NCBI GenBank assembly: GCA_016721505.1
Contig: JADKHX010000003.1
Location: forward strand, 62,001-126,000
DNA from: Rhodocyclaceae bacterium
GTDB taxonomy: Bacteria; Pseudomonadota; Gammaproteobacteria; Burkholderiales; Rhodocyclaceae
DNA: 64,000 bases
Direction of reading: 5' to 3'
This document shows positions 23,391 to 32,155 of this stretch, one piece after another; positions within the stretch are counted from its first letter, which is position 1, and each line of letters begins with the position of its first letter. The notes below the pieces were generated by a model, which searched no databases, was not told where the DNA came from, and saw nothing but the letters and a program-made list of their open reading frames with translations. The position numbers and the translations under genes are program-made.

Positions 23391-24800
23391 TCATGATAAT
23401 GCTTGCTTGTAGCGCGCCAAAGTGCGCTGACGGGCGATGGCATGATCGATCACCGGCGCGGGGTAGTCGCGACCAATGAGCACGCCGCATCGCCGCTGTT
23501 CTTGCTCGTTCATTCTCCACGGCGCATGAATAAATTTATCGTCGACTTTAGCCAGCTCAGGAACGTAGCGGCGAATGAACTTGCCTTGTGCGTCAAAATT
23601 TTCTGATTGTGTGACCGGATTGAAAATACGAAACCAGGGTTGCGCGTCACAACCGGTTGATGCCGCCCATTGCCAGCCACCATTGTTGGCCGCCAGATCA
23701 AAATCCAACAGCTTTTCGGCAAACCACCCCTCACCGAGACGCCAGTCCACGCCCAAATCTTTGGTCAAAAACGAGGCGACGACCATCCGCAGTCGATTGT
23801 GCATGTAACCCGAATGCAGCAGTTGACGCATCGCGGCATCAACCAAGGGATAACCGGTTTTGCCGTGTTGCCATGCCGCTAGCAAGTGCGGCGCATCGTC
23901 CCATTGAATATTGTCGCACTGGGGTTTGAAGCAATGGCCAACAACGCCAGGGTGATGCCACAAAATGGCATGATAGAAATCGCGCCAAATCAATTCGGAT
24001 AACCAGACCTGTGCACCACGGCTAGGCTGCGCCTGCGCGTATGCCACCAGTTGGCGAATGGAAATTGTGCCGAAGCGCAAATGCGCTGATAGATACGACG
24101 GACCTTTCGTCGCGGGAAAGTTTCTGGTTTCCGCATAGTCGTCAATGCGCTCAATAAAATCACGAAACAAAATTTGCGCGCCGCGCATGCCGGTCGGCAT
24201 CTTCAAGTTTTTCAGGTCTGTTGTTTCAAAACCAAGTTCGGCAAGTGTTGGCAGGCGTTCGGCGTGTGGCGGTAGCGCCAATCGATGCGTGCTGAAGTCA
24301 GCAAAATGTGGCGCAAGTTGCGCCTGGCCGAGTGCTTTCAGCCAGGCGTTTTTGTAGGGCGTGAATACCGAGAACGGCTTGCCCATTTGCGTCAGCACTT
24401 CGTGCCCCTCAAAAATTACCTGATCTTTGAAAGTCCGCCAGTTGGTGCTACTGACACGCTGTTGTACAGCTTCATCGCGATCGATTGCGCTCGGTTCGTC
24501 GTCTCGATTTAGGTACACCGCATCAACCCCAAACTGCGCGACCAAGCGTGGAATTTCATCAATCGGATCGCCATGGCGAACGATCAACGCTCCGCCGTTT
24601 TCTCGCAGCGCTGCATCAAGTTCTTGCAGCGCGAGCAAGATAAATTCAACACGGCGATCTGCGCGGGGCAAATGCGCAAGGATGCTGGTATCAAAAATGA
24701 AAACACAGAAAACTCGCTCACATTCCTGCAACGCGTTGTGCAACGCAGCGTGGTCATTGCTGCGCAAATCGCGACGAAACCAAACTAATCCGGTAGGCAT
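23391..24800 (-). CDS. phrB: Deoxyribodipyrimidine photolyase
   Basis: The start at 24800 (MPTGLVWFRRDLRSNDHAAL) is the standard photolyase beginning, with AGGAG upstream; the frame extends to 24950. The 469-residue enzyme has the N-terminal antenna domain and the FAD-binding C-terminal domain with TGYPLVDAAMRQL, HNRLRMVVASFLTKDL and NNGGWQWAASTGCDAQP. It splits cyclobutane pyrimidine dimers with blue light. A hairpin-repeat copy is read in frame as RVSSTNWR. It is divergent from yqgE. Confidence 0.93.
   Translation of the reverse strand: MPTGLVWFRRDLRSNDHAALHNALQECERVFCVFIFDTSILAHLPRADRRVEFILLALQELDAALRENGGALIVRHGDPIDEIPRLVAQFGVDAVYLNRDDEPSAIDRDEAVQQRVSSTNWRTFKDQVIFEGHEVLTQMGKPFSVFTPYKNAWLKALGQAQLAPHFADFSTHRLALPPHAERLPTLAELGFETTDLKNLKMPTGMRGAQILFRDFIERIDDYAETRNFPATKGPSYLSAHLRFGTISIRQLVAYAQAQPSRGAQVWLSELIWRDFYHAILWHHPGVVGHCFKPQCDNIQWDDAPHLLAAWQHGKTGYPLVDAAMRQLLHSGYMHNRLRMVVASFLTKDLGVDWRLGEGWFAEKLLDFDLAANNGGWQWAASTGCDAQPWFRIFNPVTQSENFDAQGKFIRRYVPELAKVDDKFIHAPWRMNEQEQRRCGVLIGRDYPAPVIDHAIARQRTLARYKQALS
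24436..24461 (-). repeat. Dispersed hairpin repeat, copy 4 (in phrB)
   Basis: Minus-strand CAGCGTGTCAG followed by TAGCACCAACTGGCG. It is in sense with phrB but in a different frame from copies 2, 6 and 7, read as RVSSTNW. The first core base pair is broken. Confidence 0.7.
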
Positions 24801-24876
24801 TGTGATGCAGCTCCTAAAGGTGAAACAGCATTGTTTACAGCATGAAAGGCGGCGACAGATTACAATGCGACTCGTC

Positions 24877-25449
24877 ATGGAAACCGTCAGCCTTGCAAAC
24901 CACTTCCTGATAGCCATGCCGGCCATGGCCGACCCTAGTTTTTCTCGCACGCTGACCTACATTTGCGAACACAACGCCGAAGGTGCAATCGGCATTATCG
25001 TGAATCGTCCGACCGACATGAGTCTGGCAAATTTATTTGAGCGAGTCGACATCGCTCTTGAAGCCGGTGCGCCCGAGCAAAAGTACGCCGCGTTACCGGT
25101 TTATTTTGGCGGCCCCGTGCAAACTGATCGTGGCTTTGTCCTGCATAGCCCGGCAGGCGAATGGCAATCTTCGCTGACCGTGAATCCGCAAATCGCACTG
25201 ACTAGTTCGCGCGATATTTTGCAAACCATGGGCAATGCGGCAATGCCGACACAAGTCTTGGTCAGCCTGGGTTATGCAGGCTGGACAGCGGGACAGCTGG
25301 AATGGGAATTGGCGCAAAACGCGTGGCTCACGGTCGAGGCCGATCCCGATATTATTTTTGCCTTGCCGCCCGAGCAGCGGCTGCCCGCCGCGATGCAATC
25401 CTTGGGCGTGGATTTCGCCAACCTTTCTGAAGTCGCCGGGCATGCGTGA
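24877..25449 (+). CDS. YqgE/AlgH family protein
   Basis: I use the ATG at 24877 (METVSLANHFLIAMPAMADP), since YqgE proteins are about 187 residues and this gives 190; the frame is open far upstream. Signature segments are HFLIAMPAM, YICEHNAEGAIGIIVNRP and the C-terminal FGYAGW-like LGYAGWTAGQLE. Function is poorly defined; AlgH was linked to alginate regulation in Pseudomonas. It overlaps ruvX by 8 bp and is the first gene of a yqgE-ruvX-pyrR-pyrB-pyrC' run. Confidence 0.9.
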   Translation: METVSLANHFLIAMPAMADPSFSRTLTYICEHNAEGAIGIIVNRPTDMSLANLFERVDIALEAGAPEQKYAALPVYFGGPVQTDRGFVLHSPAGEWQSSLTVNPQIALTSSRDILQTMGNAAMPTQVLVSLGYAGWTAGQLEWELAQNAWLTVEADPDIIFALPPEQRLPAAMQSLGVDFANLSEVAGHA

Positions 25450-25906
25450 TGAAACCGTGCTCGCATTCGATTTCGGCGTGAAGCGTATCGGCGTGGCTAT
25501 CGGCGAACGCCGTCTTGGTATCGCGCGCGCCCTAGCGACCATCAGTAAAGAAGCCAATGCCGAGCGATTTGCGGCGATAGAAAAATTGATAGCCGAATGG
25601 CATGCGACGCGCTTGGTGGTCGGACGGCCGCTCAATGATGATGCGATGCCACACGAAATGACAGCGCGTAGTGAACGTTTTGCACATCAACTGGAGGGGC
25701 GCTTCGGTCTTGCAGTGACACTGGTCGACGAGCGATTTAGCTCGCTCGAAGCCGATGCCCAGATGCGCGAATCCGGTACGCGCGACACAAAAAATTGGCA
25801 GCAACGCAAAGCAAAAATCGATGCCGAAGCGGCGCGCATTATTTTGCAAAGCTGGTTTGATACAACAGCAACGGCGACGCAAACGGATACCCATGAAACT
25901 ACCTGA
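25442..25906 (+). CDS. ruvX: RuvX/YqgF Holliday junction resolvase-like protein
   Basis: The 154-residue protein starts at the ATG at 25442 and has the RNase H-fold motif LAFDFGVKRIGVAIG with the catalytic aspartate, VVGRPL and VDERFSSLEAD. YqgF/RuvX acts in 16S rRNA pre-5'-end processing and has a resolvase-like fold. It overlaps yqgE and pyrR, the usual arrangement. Confidence 0.93.
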   Translation: MRDETVLAFDFGVKRIGVAIGERRLGIARALATISKEANAERFAAIEKLIAEWHATRLVVGRPLNDDAMPHEMTARSERFAHQLEGRFGLAVTLVDERFSSLEADAQMRESGTRDTKNWQQRKAKIDAEAARIILQSWFDTTATATQTDTHETT

Positions 25907-26387
25907 AGCCGAACAATTACTCGCGCAGCTAACCGAGCAGATGCGCCCGCAGGTCAGCGCACAAACTGCGCTGCTCGGCATTCATACCGGCGGCGTGTGG
26001 CTGGCCGAGCGCCTACATGCCAATCTTGCTTTGAGCATTCCGATCGGCGCAATTGATGTGGCGTTTTATCGTGACGACTATCACCAACGCGGCCTGCACG
26101 GCAATGCGCGCAGCTCGCAAATTCCATTCGCCGTGGATGGCGCCAGGGTGATCATCGTCGATGATGTTTTGTACACCGGACGCACCATCCGCGCGGCGAT
26201 GAACGAACTATTCGATCATGGCCGCCCGAGCAGTGTCCAACTTGCCGTGTTGGTCGATCGCGGTGGCCGCGAACTACCGATTGCCGCAGATTTTTGCGCC
26301 CATGCCACCACGCTACCAGCCGCACAAATGCTGGCGTTGGAACGTAGCGAGGCGGGAACTTTGTCTTTTCGGATGGTGGAAAAATGA
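25893..26387 (+). CDS. pyrR: Bifunctional pyr operon regulator/uracil phosphoribosyltransferase PyrR
   Basis: The start at 25893 gives 164 residues. The PRPP-binding motif VIIVDDVLYTGRTIRAA and the LVDRGGRELPI segment are those of PyrR. In Gram-positive bacteria PyrR binds pyr mRNA; in proteobacteria the regulatory role is less certain and it may mainly act as a uracil phosphoribosyltransferase. It overlaps ruvX by 14 bp and pyrB by 4 bp. Confidence 0.92.
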   Translation: MKLPEAEQLLAQLTEQMRPQVSAQTALLGIHTGGVWLAERLHANLALSIPIGAIDVAFYRDDYHQRGLHGNARSSQIPFAVDGARVIIVDDVLYTGRTIRAAMNELFDHGRPSSVQLAVLVDRGGRELPIAADFCAHATTLPAAQMLALERSEAGTLSFRMVEK

Positions 26388-27370
26388 ACCAGCCTCTAAG
26401 CTTCCAACGCAATCCGCAACTCAATTCAAATGGCGAATTACAACACCTGCTTTCCATCGACGGTTTGCCGCGCGAAATTATCGAACGTATCCTCGACACT
26501 GCTGCACCATTCACTTTGGTAGCCGAACGTGAAGTCAAAAAAGTTCCGCTGCTGCGCGGTAAAAGCGTATTCAATTTATTTTTTGAGAATTCCACCCGCA
26601 CCCGTACAACCTTTGAAATCGCCGCCAAACGCCTGTCGGCCGATGTCATCAATCTCAATATCAATACGTCGTCTGCCGCGAAAGGCGAAACACTGCTCGA
26701 CACCGTGGATAACCTCGCTGCAATGCAGGCCGACATGTTCGTCGTTCGCCATGCCGCCAGCGGCGCGCCGTACTTGATTGCGCAACACCTCGCTGCCACC
26801 GGTCGCAAACACATACGTGTGGTCAATGCGGGCGATGGCCGACATGCGCATCCGACGCAAGGCTTGCTCGACATGTACACGATTCGGCATTACAAAAAAG
26901 ATTTCAGTCAGCTCACCATTGCAATAGTTGGCGATGTACTGCATTCGCGTGTCGCGCGCAGCCAGATTCATGGCTTGACCACGCTGGGCGTGCCTGAAGT
27001 GCGCGTGATTGCGCCACGCACCTTGGTGCCGACCGGCGTTGAGCGGATGGGCGTGCGAGTGTTTAACGATATGCGGGAAGGATTGCGCGGGGTTGATGTG
27101 GTGATGATGTTGCGCTTGCAAAACGAACGTATGCAAGGCGCGTTGTTACCCAGTCCGCAGGAATATTTCAAGTCCTACGGGCTGACTCCAGAAAAACTCG
27201 CGCTGGCCAAACCTAATGCGATTGTCATGCATCCAGGCCCGATGAATCGCGGCGTAGAAATTGACTCCAGTGTCGCCGACGGCGCTCAAGCGGTGATCTT
27301 GCCGCAAGTCAGCTTCGGCATCGCGGTGCGCATGGCCGTGATGGCGATGCTGGGCGGAGGTGGCCAATGA
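26384..27370 (+). CDS. pyrB: Aspartate carbamoyltransferase catalytic chain
   Basis: The 328-residue enzyme contains the carbamoyl-phosphate motif STRTRT at 70-75, HPTQGLLDMYTI, LRLQNERM and HPGPMNRGVE. It joins carbamoyl phosphate and aspartate in pyrimidine synthesis. It overlaps pyrR and the pseudo-dihydroorotase gene by 4 bp each. In organisms with this order the catalytic chain is thought to assemble with the inactive dihydroorotase homologue, as in Pseudomonas. Confidence 0.95.
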   Translation: MNQPLSFQRNPQLNSNGELQHLLSIDGLPREIIERILDTAAPFTLVAEREVKKVPLLRGKSVFNLFFENSTRTRTTFEIAAKRLSADVINLNINTSSAAKGETLLDTVDNLAAMQADMFVVRHAASGAPYLIAQHLAATGRKHIRVVNAGDGRHAHPTQGLLDMYTIRHYKKDFSQLTIAIVGDVLHSRVARSQIHGLTTLGVPEVRVIAPRTLVPTGVERMGVRVFNDMREGLRGVDVVMMLRLQNERMQGALLPSPQEYFKSYGLTPEKLALAKPNAIVMHPGPMNRGVEIDSSVADGAQAVILPQVSFGIAVRMAVMAMLGGGGQ

Positions 27371-28659
27371 CCAACATGCTGAAGTTGCACATCAAGGGTG
27401 GCCGGCTGATTGATCCGGCTAATGGCGTCGACCAACTCACGGATATTTTCATTGCCGATGGTTTGATAGTTGGTGCTGGTGACACGCCGCTGAACTTCGT
27501 TGCAAACAGCGTACTCGATGCCACCGGTTGCATTGTCTGCCCGGGCTTGGTCGACCTGTGCGCGCGTTTGCGTGAGCCGGGCTTTGAATACAAAGCCACC
27601 TTGCAATCCGAAATGGCAGCGGCGGTGGCAGGCGGCGTTACCCGGCTGTCGTGCCCGCCCGATACTGACCCGCCGCTCGATGAGCCGGGCTTGGTGCAAA
27701 TGCTCACCCACCGCGCGCGTTTGCCGGGTTTTGCGCATGTGCACCCGGTCGGCGCACTCACCGTGCAATTGGCCGGCGAGCGATTGGTCGAAATGGTTCA
27801 GTTATTTGATGCCGGTTGTGTCGCCTTCGGGCAAGCTAATCGCAGCATTGTTGACACGCAAGTTTTGCTGCGCGCGATGCACTACGCGGCGACTTTTGGC
27901 TTCCCGATTTGGCTACAGGCGCAAGATAGCTTTTTGTCGCGCAATGGTGTCGCGCATGATGGCGAAGTCGCCGCCAGACTCGGGCTGGCGGGAATTCCGG
28001 TGGCTGCTGAGACGATAGCGCTGGCGACGATTTTGCACTTGGCACAAGAAAGCGGTGCACGCGTGCATATCCGCCGCATCTCCTCGGCGGCGGCGCTGGA
28101 AATGCTCATCGCGGCGCGCGCCAGCGGTATCAATGCGACCTGCGACGTGAGCATCAATCATCTGCATTTGACCGATGCCGACATTGGCTATTTCAATCCG
28201 CATGCGCGTCTCGACCCGCCACTACGCAGCCAACGCGACCGTGATGCATTGCGCGCGGGACTGGCTAGCGGGGCAATTGATGCGCTTTGTTCCGATCACA
28301 CGCCGGTGGATGAGGACGGCAAACAAGTCCCGTTTGAAGAAGCCGAAGTCGGCGCGACGGGCTTGGAGTTATTGCTGCCGCTGTGCTTGAAATGGGCACA
28401 GGAAATGAATGTTCCGCTGCTCGCCGCACTAGCGCGGGTAACCTCCAATCCGGCGCGAATTCTCGGCCAGCACGCCGCGTCACTGGCGGTCGGGCAAGTC
28501 GCCGACATTTGCGTGTTCGACCCCAAAGCAACCGCCATCGTCAGTCGCGAAAATCTCAAAAGCCAAGGCCACAACACCCCTTTCCTTGGTCTCGAACTAC
28601 CCGGCCGCGTGCGCTACACGTTGATCGACGGCGCGCTGGCGTACGACGCCGGGCTATGA
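27367..28659 (+). CDS. Dihydroorotase-like protein, probably inactive (PyrC')
   Basis: The 430-residue protein has the amidohydrolase fold and late motif CSDHTPVDEDGK. The metal-binding D-x-H-x-H of active type I dihydroorotases is replaced by D63-L-C65-A-R67 (GLVDLCARLREPG), so both histidines are missing. This matches the non-catalytic PyrC' that stabilises aspartate carbamoyltransferase in Pseudomonas-type operons. It overlaps pyrB by 4 bp. An in-frame hairpin repeat supplies residues IVGAGDTPL near position 35. Confidence 0.88.
   Translation: MTNMLKLHIKGGRLIDPANGVDQLTDIFIADGLIVGAGDTPLNFVANSVLDATGCIVCPGLVDLCARLREPGFEYKATLQSEMAAAVAGGVTRLSCPPDTDPPLDEPGLVQMLTHRARLPGFAHVHPVGALTVQLAGERLVEMVQLFDAGCVAFGQANRSIVDTQVLLRAMHYAATFGFPIWLQAQDSFLSRNGVAHDGEVAARLGLAGIPVAAETIALATILHLAQESGARVHIRRISSAAALEMLIAARASGINATCDVSINHLHLTDADIGYFNPHARLDPPLRSQRDRDALRAGLASGAIDALCSDHTPVDEDGKQVPFEEAEVGATGLELLLPLCLKWAQEMNVPLLAALARVTSNPARILGQHAASLAVGQVADICVFDPKATAIVSRENLKSQGHNTPFLGLELPGRVRYTLIDGALAYDAGL
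27467..27489 (-). repeat. Dispersed hairpin repeat, copy 5 (in pyrC')
   Basis: Minus-strand CGGCGTGTCAC then CAGCACCAACTA (last core base changed). It is antisense to pyrC' and read there as VGAGDTPL. Confidence 0.75.
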
Positions 28660-28944
28660 GCCTAGGCTGAGTTGCTGGCGCACGGCGGACATATCAACGC
28701 CGACCACACGCAGACGTTTGGCGCGGGCGGTATCGCCGCTAATCAGCGTCACCGAATTTTTGCTAACGCCTAATTGTGCGGCGATAAATTTGATCAGGGC
28801 AGCATTGGCTTTGCCATCGACCGGCGGCGCAGCGAGGCGGATTTTTAGTGCATCGCCATGCACGCCAACGACTTCAGTTTTCTTTGCAGCGGGTTGAATG
28901 TGCAGGGTTAATACCAACGCACCACCATCATCGCGCAGCCACAT
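28654..28944 (-). CDS. DUF167 family protein (YggU)
   Basis: The ATG at 28944 (MWLRDDGGALVLTLHIQPAA) gives 96 residues with the family blocks IQPAAKKTEVVG, IRLAAPPVDGKANAALIKFIA and SGDTARAKRL. Structure is known for YggU but the function is not. It converges on pyrC' with a 6-bp overlap and follows yggT by 2 bp. Confidence 0.9.
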   Translation of the reverse strand: MWLRDDGGALVLTLHIQPAAKKTEVVGVHGDALKIRLAAPPVDGKANAALIKFIAAQLGVSKNSVTLISGDTARAKRLRVVGVDMSAVRQQLSLGS

Positions 28945-28946
28945 GA

Positions 28947-29513
28947 TTAAAAGTTTAGTATCACTTGTGTGCGCAAATTTGCCAGCAGCATCAGCGCAAT
29001 CTGCAACAACACGAACAATGCCAGTGGCGATAAATCGACACCACCTATCGGCGGAATGAAGCGTTGAAATGGGCGCAACATCGGGCGCGCCAGCATGTTG
29101 AAAATGCCGGCCATCGGCGCATGCGGATTGACCCACGAAAAAACCGCCGAGATGAATACCACAGCGAACGCGAAATACAACGCAATCTTGATGACTTCAA
29201 GCAGTGCAATGAGTGCGATGCCAGTTGGTGCTGGTGACACGCCGTTAAAGCCGGCACTGAGCGCCACCGCCGCCAGCAGATAGATTAGTTGCCAAACCCA
29301 CGCCAACAGTGCGCTGGCAAGATCGTGACCATAAGCCCCGGGAATAAATCGCCGCGCCGGTAACACCATCCAGTTGCTCACTGCCATCACGAATTGCCCC
29401 AACGGATTGCGAAACGATACGCGAGCAGATTGCATGGCAAAGCGCACCACCAGTGTCATCGACAAAAATCCGCAAACGGTGTCGACCAGCATCAGGATAA
29501 TTTGACTGAACAT
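28947..29513 (-). CDS. YggT family integral membrane protein
   Basis: The 188-residue protein has two YggT domains, each a pair of helices (FLSMTLVVRFAMQ with VMAVSNWMVLPARRFIPG; then FAFAVVFISAVFSWVNP with MLARPMLRPFQRFIPP). YggT proteins have been linked to osmotic stress tolerance and cell division. The loop between the two halves contains a hairpin-repeat copy read as NGVSPAPTG. It lies between yggU and proC on the same strand, the standard order. Confidence 0.9.
   Translation of the reverse strand: MFSQIILMLVDTVCGFLSMTLVVRFAMQSARVSFRNPLGQFVMAVSNWMVLPARRFIPGAYGHDLASALLAWVWQLIYLLAAVALSAGFNGVSPAPTGIALIALLEVIKIALYFAFAVVFISAVFSWVNPHAPMAGIFNMLARPMLRPFQRFIPPIGGVDLSPLALFVLLQIALMLLANLRTQVILNF
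29220..29244 (-). repeat. Dispersed hairpin repeat, copy 6 (in yggT)
   Basis: Minus-strand CGGCGTGTCAC followed by CAGCACCAACTGGC. It is in sense with yggT, read as GVSPAPTG. The stem is CCAG/CTGG. Confidence 0.85.
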
Positions 29514-29515
29514 GT

Positions 29516-30328
29516 TTAATCGCGCCCCAACAATTCGCCCAGCTCGCGGCCACGCGCCGCCGCTGCCGCAACCCCAAGGCCAATGGCATTCGCGATCTTG
29601 CTATCGGCAAACGATTGCAGTGCGGCCTCGGTTGTGCCGCCTCTGGAAGTGACTTGTTGGCGCAAAGTCGAAATTGATTCTGTACTTTGATCGGCCAGTT
29701 GCGCTGCGCCCTGAAAAGTCTCAATGGTGAGTTGTCGCGCATCTGCTGCGTTGAATCCCAGACCAATCGCCGCCGCCTCCATCGCCTCGATGAAATAGAA
29801 AACGTAAGCCGGACCACTGCCGGAAATTGCCGTCACCGCATCCATTTGCGCTTCATTGTCCAGCCACAAAGTCGCGCCGACTGCGCGCAAAATTCGTTCC
29901 GCATCATTGCGCGCGCTTGGCGCTACGCTAGGGTCGGCATACAAACCGGTGACGCTCTTACCTATCATTGCTGCCATATTCGGCATGGTGCGAACCACTT
30001 GCCGATAGCCACCGAGCCAGCGTGAAATGTCATCCAGCCGCAAACCCGCAGCGATGCTGACCACCAATTGCTGCGTCAACTGCCCGTTGATTGGTGCCAA
30101 GGCTTCACGCATTTGCTGTGGCTTGACTGCCAATACTAAGGTATCGCAATCCATCACTTGCGTGTCGACGGCATCCACGCAACGCACCGAGAATGTTGCG
30201 CTCAAGCGTTCGCGCGATTTCGCATACGGCTCCACTATTTGCATGTCCGCGGCTGAAAAGCCTTGCCCTATCAGGCCGCCGATTAGTGCGCCAGCCATAT
30301 TGCCGCCGCCAATAAATGTAATTCGCAT
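29516..30328 (-). CDS. proC: Pyrroline-5-carboxylate reductase
   Basis: The 270-residue protein begins with the NAD(P) motif ITFIGGGNMAGALIGGL and has VRTMPNMAAMIGKSVTGLY, DAVTAISGSGPAYVFYFIEA and the C-terminal QQVTSRGGTTEAAL. It makes proline from pyrroline-5-carboxylate. It begins directly after yggS (adjacent bases) in the usual yggS-proC-yggT order. Confidence 0.95.
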   Translation of the reverse strand: MRITFIGGGNMAGALIGGLIGQGFSAADMQIVEPYAKSRERLSATFSVRCVDAVDTQVMDCDTLVLAVKPQQMREALAPINGQLTQQLVVSIAAGLRLDDISRWLGGYRQVVRTMPNMAAMIGKSVTGLYADPSVAPSARNDAERILRAVGATLWLDNEAQMDAVTAISGSGPAYVFYFIEAMEAAAIGLGFNAADARQLTIETFQGAAQLADQSTESISTLRQQVTSRGGTTEAALQSFADSKIANAIGLGVAAAAARGRELGELLGRD

Positions 30329-31021
30329 CTAATGCCTTTCGCCAAAAATTGCCGTGCCAACTCGAACGATGGTCGCGCCTTCGAGTATCGCGGCTTCCAA
30401 ATCGTGTGACATTCCCATCGACAGGGTGTCCAAATTTAGTCCATCGCGATTGAGATTTTCTTTCAATTCTCTCAGGATAGAAAACTGCCGACGCTGTATC
30501 GCCAGGTCGCTCGTCGCCGCAGGAATCGTCATCAATCCACGCAAATTCAAATTGGGTAGCGCATTAATTTCGCGTGCCAAGTTCATTGTGGTCGCAGGCG
30601 AAACGCCACCTTTAGTCGCCTCGTTCGAGACATTTACTTGTATGCAGACATTGAGTGCCGCTAGACCCGCAGGGCGTTGCTGCGCCAAACGCTGCGCGGT
30701 TTTAAGGTTGTCAATCGAGTGCACCCAAGCAAAATTCTCCGCGACCAGTTTGGTTTTGTTGTTTTGCAAAGGCCCGATGAAATGCCATTCGAGCGTTTGC
30801 GCTCCTGACGTAGCTAGCGTAGTAATTTTCGCTACCGCTTCTTGCACGTAATTCTCGCCAAACATCCGTTGCTGCGACAAGGCAGCCTCGGAAACCGCAC
30901 TGGCCGGCCAGGTTTTTGACACAGCCAGCAAGCTGACTGATTCTGGTGCGCGGGCGGCGGCGGAACAGGCCGCAAAAATTCGCGCGCGAACGGCTTGCAA
31001 GTTGGCGGCGATTGATGTCAT
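30329..31021 (-). CDS. YggS family PLP homeostasis protein
   Basis: The ATG at 31021 (MTSIAANLQAVRARI) gives 230 residues. Family blocks include SLLAVSKTWPASAV with the PLP lysine, FGENYVQEA, EWHFIGPLQNNKTK and LSMGMSHDLEAAI. YggS/PLPBP binds pyridoxal phosphate and helps balance vitamin B6 and amino-acid pools. It is divergent from pilT with 46 bp between, a typical proteobacterial arrangement. Confidence 0.93.
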   Translation of the reverse strand: MTSIAANLQAVRARIFAACSAAARAPESVSLLAVSKTWPASAVSEAALSQQRMFGENYVQEAVAKITTLATSGAQTLEWHFIGPLQNNKTKLVAENFAWVHSIDNLKTAQRLAQQRPAGLAALNVCIQVNVSNEATKGGVSPATTMNLAREINALPNLNLRGLMTIPAATSDLAIQRRQFSILRELKENLNRDGLNLDTLSMGMSHDLEAAILEGATIVRVGTAIFGERH

Positions 31022-31067
31022 ATAGTGGTTAAAGTATACCCGTCGAGCCCAACAGGAGAAACAATCA

Positions 31068-32111
31068 ATGGATATCACCGAGCTGCTGACTTTTGTGGTC
31101 AAAAATAAAGCTTCCGATTTGCATTTGTCGTCGGGCTTGCCGCCGATGATTCGTGTACATGGCGACATTCGCCGCATTAATCTGCCGGCAATGGAGCACA
31201 AAGAAGTACACAGCATGCTCTACGACATCATGAACGACGCTCAGCGCAAGTTTTATGAAGAAAACCTGGAGCTCGACTTTTCATTCGCGATTCCCAATCT
31301 GGCCCGCTTTCGTGTCAATGCATTCGTTCAAAATCGCGGTGCAGCGGCAGTGCTACGTACGATTCCCTCAAAGATAATGTCGCTTGAGGAACTAAAGTGC
31401 CCGAAAATTTTCGAAGAACTCGCCGACCAACCGCGCGGCATTGTGCTGGTAACCGGGCCAACCGGCTCAGGCAAATCCACCACGCTAGCGGCGATGGTGA
31501 ATCACAAAAATGAAGTTGAGCGCGGACATATTTTGACGGTCGAAGATCCGATTGAATTCGTCCATGAATCCAAAAGTTGTTTGATTAACCAGCGCGAAGT
31601 CGGGCCGCATACGCTTTCGTTCAACAACGCTTTGCGCTCAGCATTGCGCGAAGATCCGGACGTAATTCTGGTCGGCGAAATGCGCGATTTGGAAACCATC
31701 CGTCTTGCACTATCAGGTGCCGAAACCGGCCATTTGGTGTTCGGTACTTTGCACACCTCCAGCGCCGCGAAAACGATTGACCGGATTATTGACGTGTTCC
31801 CTGCGGCAGAAAAGGAAATGGTGCGCGCGATGTTGTCAGAATCGCTCAAGGCGGTGATTTCGCAGACGCTGTGCAAGACCATGGACGGCACCGGGCGTGT
31901 TGCCGCACACGAGATCATGGTCGGCACACCAGCAATTCGCAACTTGATACGCGAAGCCAAAGTCGCCCAAATGTATTCGGCGATCCAAACCGGCCAGCAG
32001 TTTGGGATGCAAACCCTGGATCAAAATTTGCAAGACTTGGTTAAACGCAAAATCATCAGCCCGGGCGAAGCGCGCAGTAAAGCCGCCAACAAAGATAATT
32101 TCCCTGCTTGA
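31068..32111 (+). CDS. pilT: Type IV pilus retraction ATPase PilT
   Basis: The 347-residue protein has Walker A GPTGSGKST at 130-138, the Asp box (ILTVEDPIEFVHE), Walker B (DPDVILVGEMRD) and the His box (TGHLVFGTLHTSSA). PilT is the hexameric motor that depolymerises type IV pili, driving twitching and DNA uptake. It is followed 44 bp later by pilU. AGGAG precedes the ATG. Confidence 0.95.
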   Translation: MDITELLTFVVKNKASDLHLSSGLPPMIRVHGDIRRINLPAMEHKEVHSMLYDIMNDAQRKFYEENLELDFSFAIPNLARFRVNAFVQNRGAAAVLRTIPSKIMSLEELKCPKIFEELADQPRGIVLVTGPTGSGKSTTLAAMVNHKNEVERGHILTVEDPIEFVHESKSCLINQREVGPHTLSFNNALRSALREDPDVILVGEMRDLETIRLALSGAETGHLVFGTLHTSSAAKTIDRIIDVFPAAEKEMVRAMLSESLKAVISQTLCKTMDGTGRVAAHEIMVGTPAIRNLIREAKVAQMYSAIQTGQQFGMQTLDQNLQDLVKRKIISPGEARSKAANKDNFPA

Positions 32112-32155
32112 TTAAATCGCCGTAAAACACAAACAGCAACGCAAAGGATTAGAAA

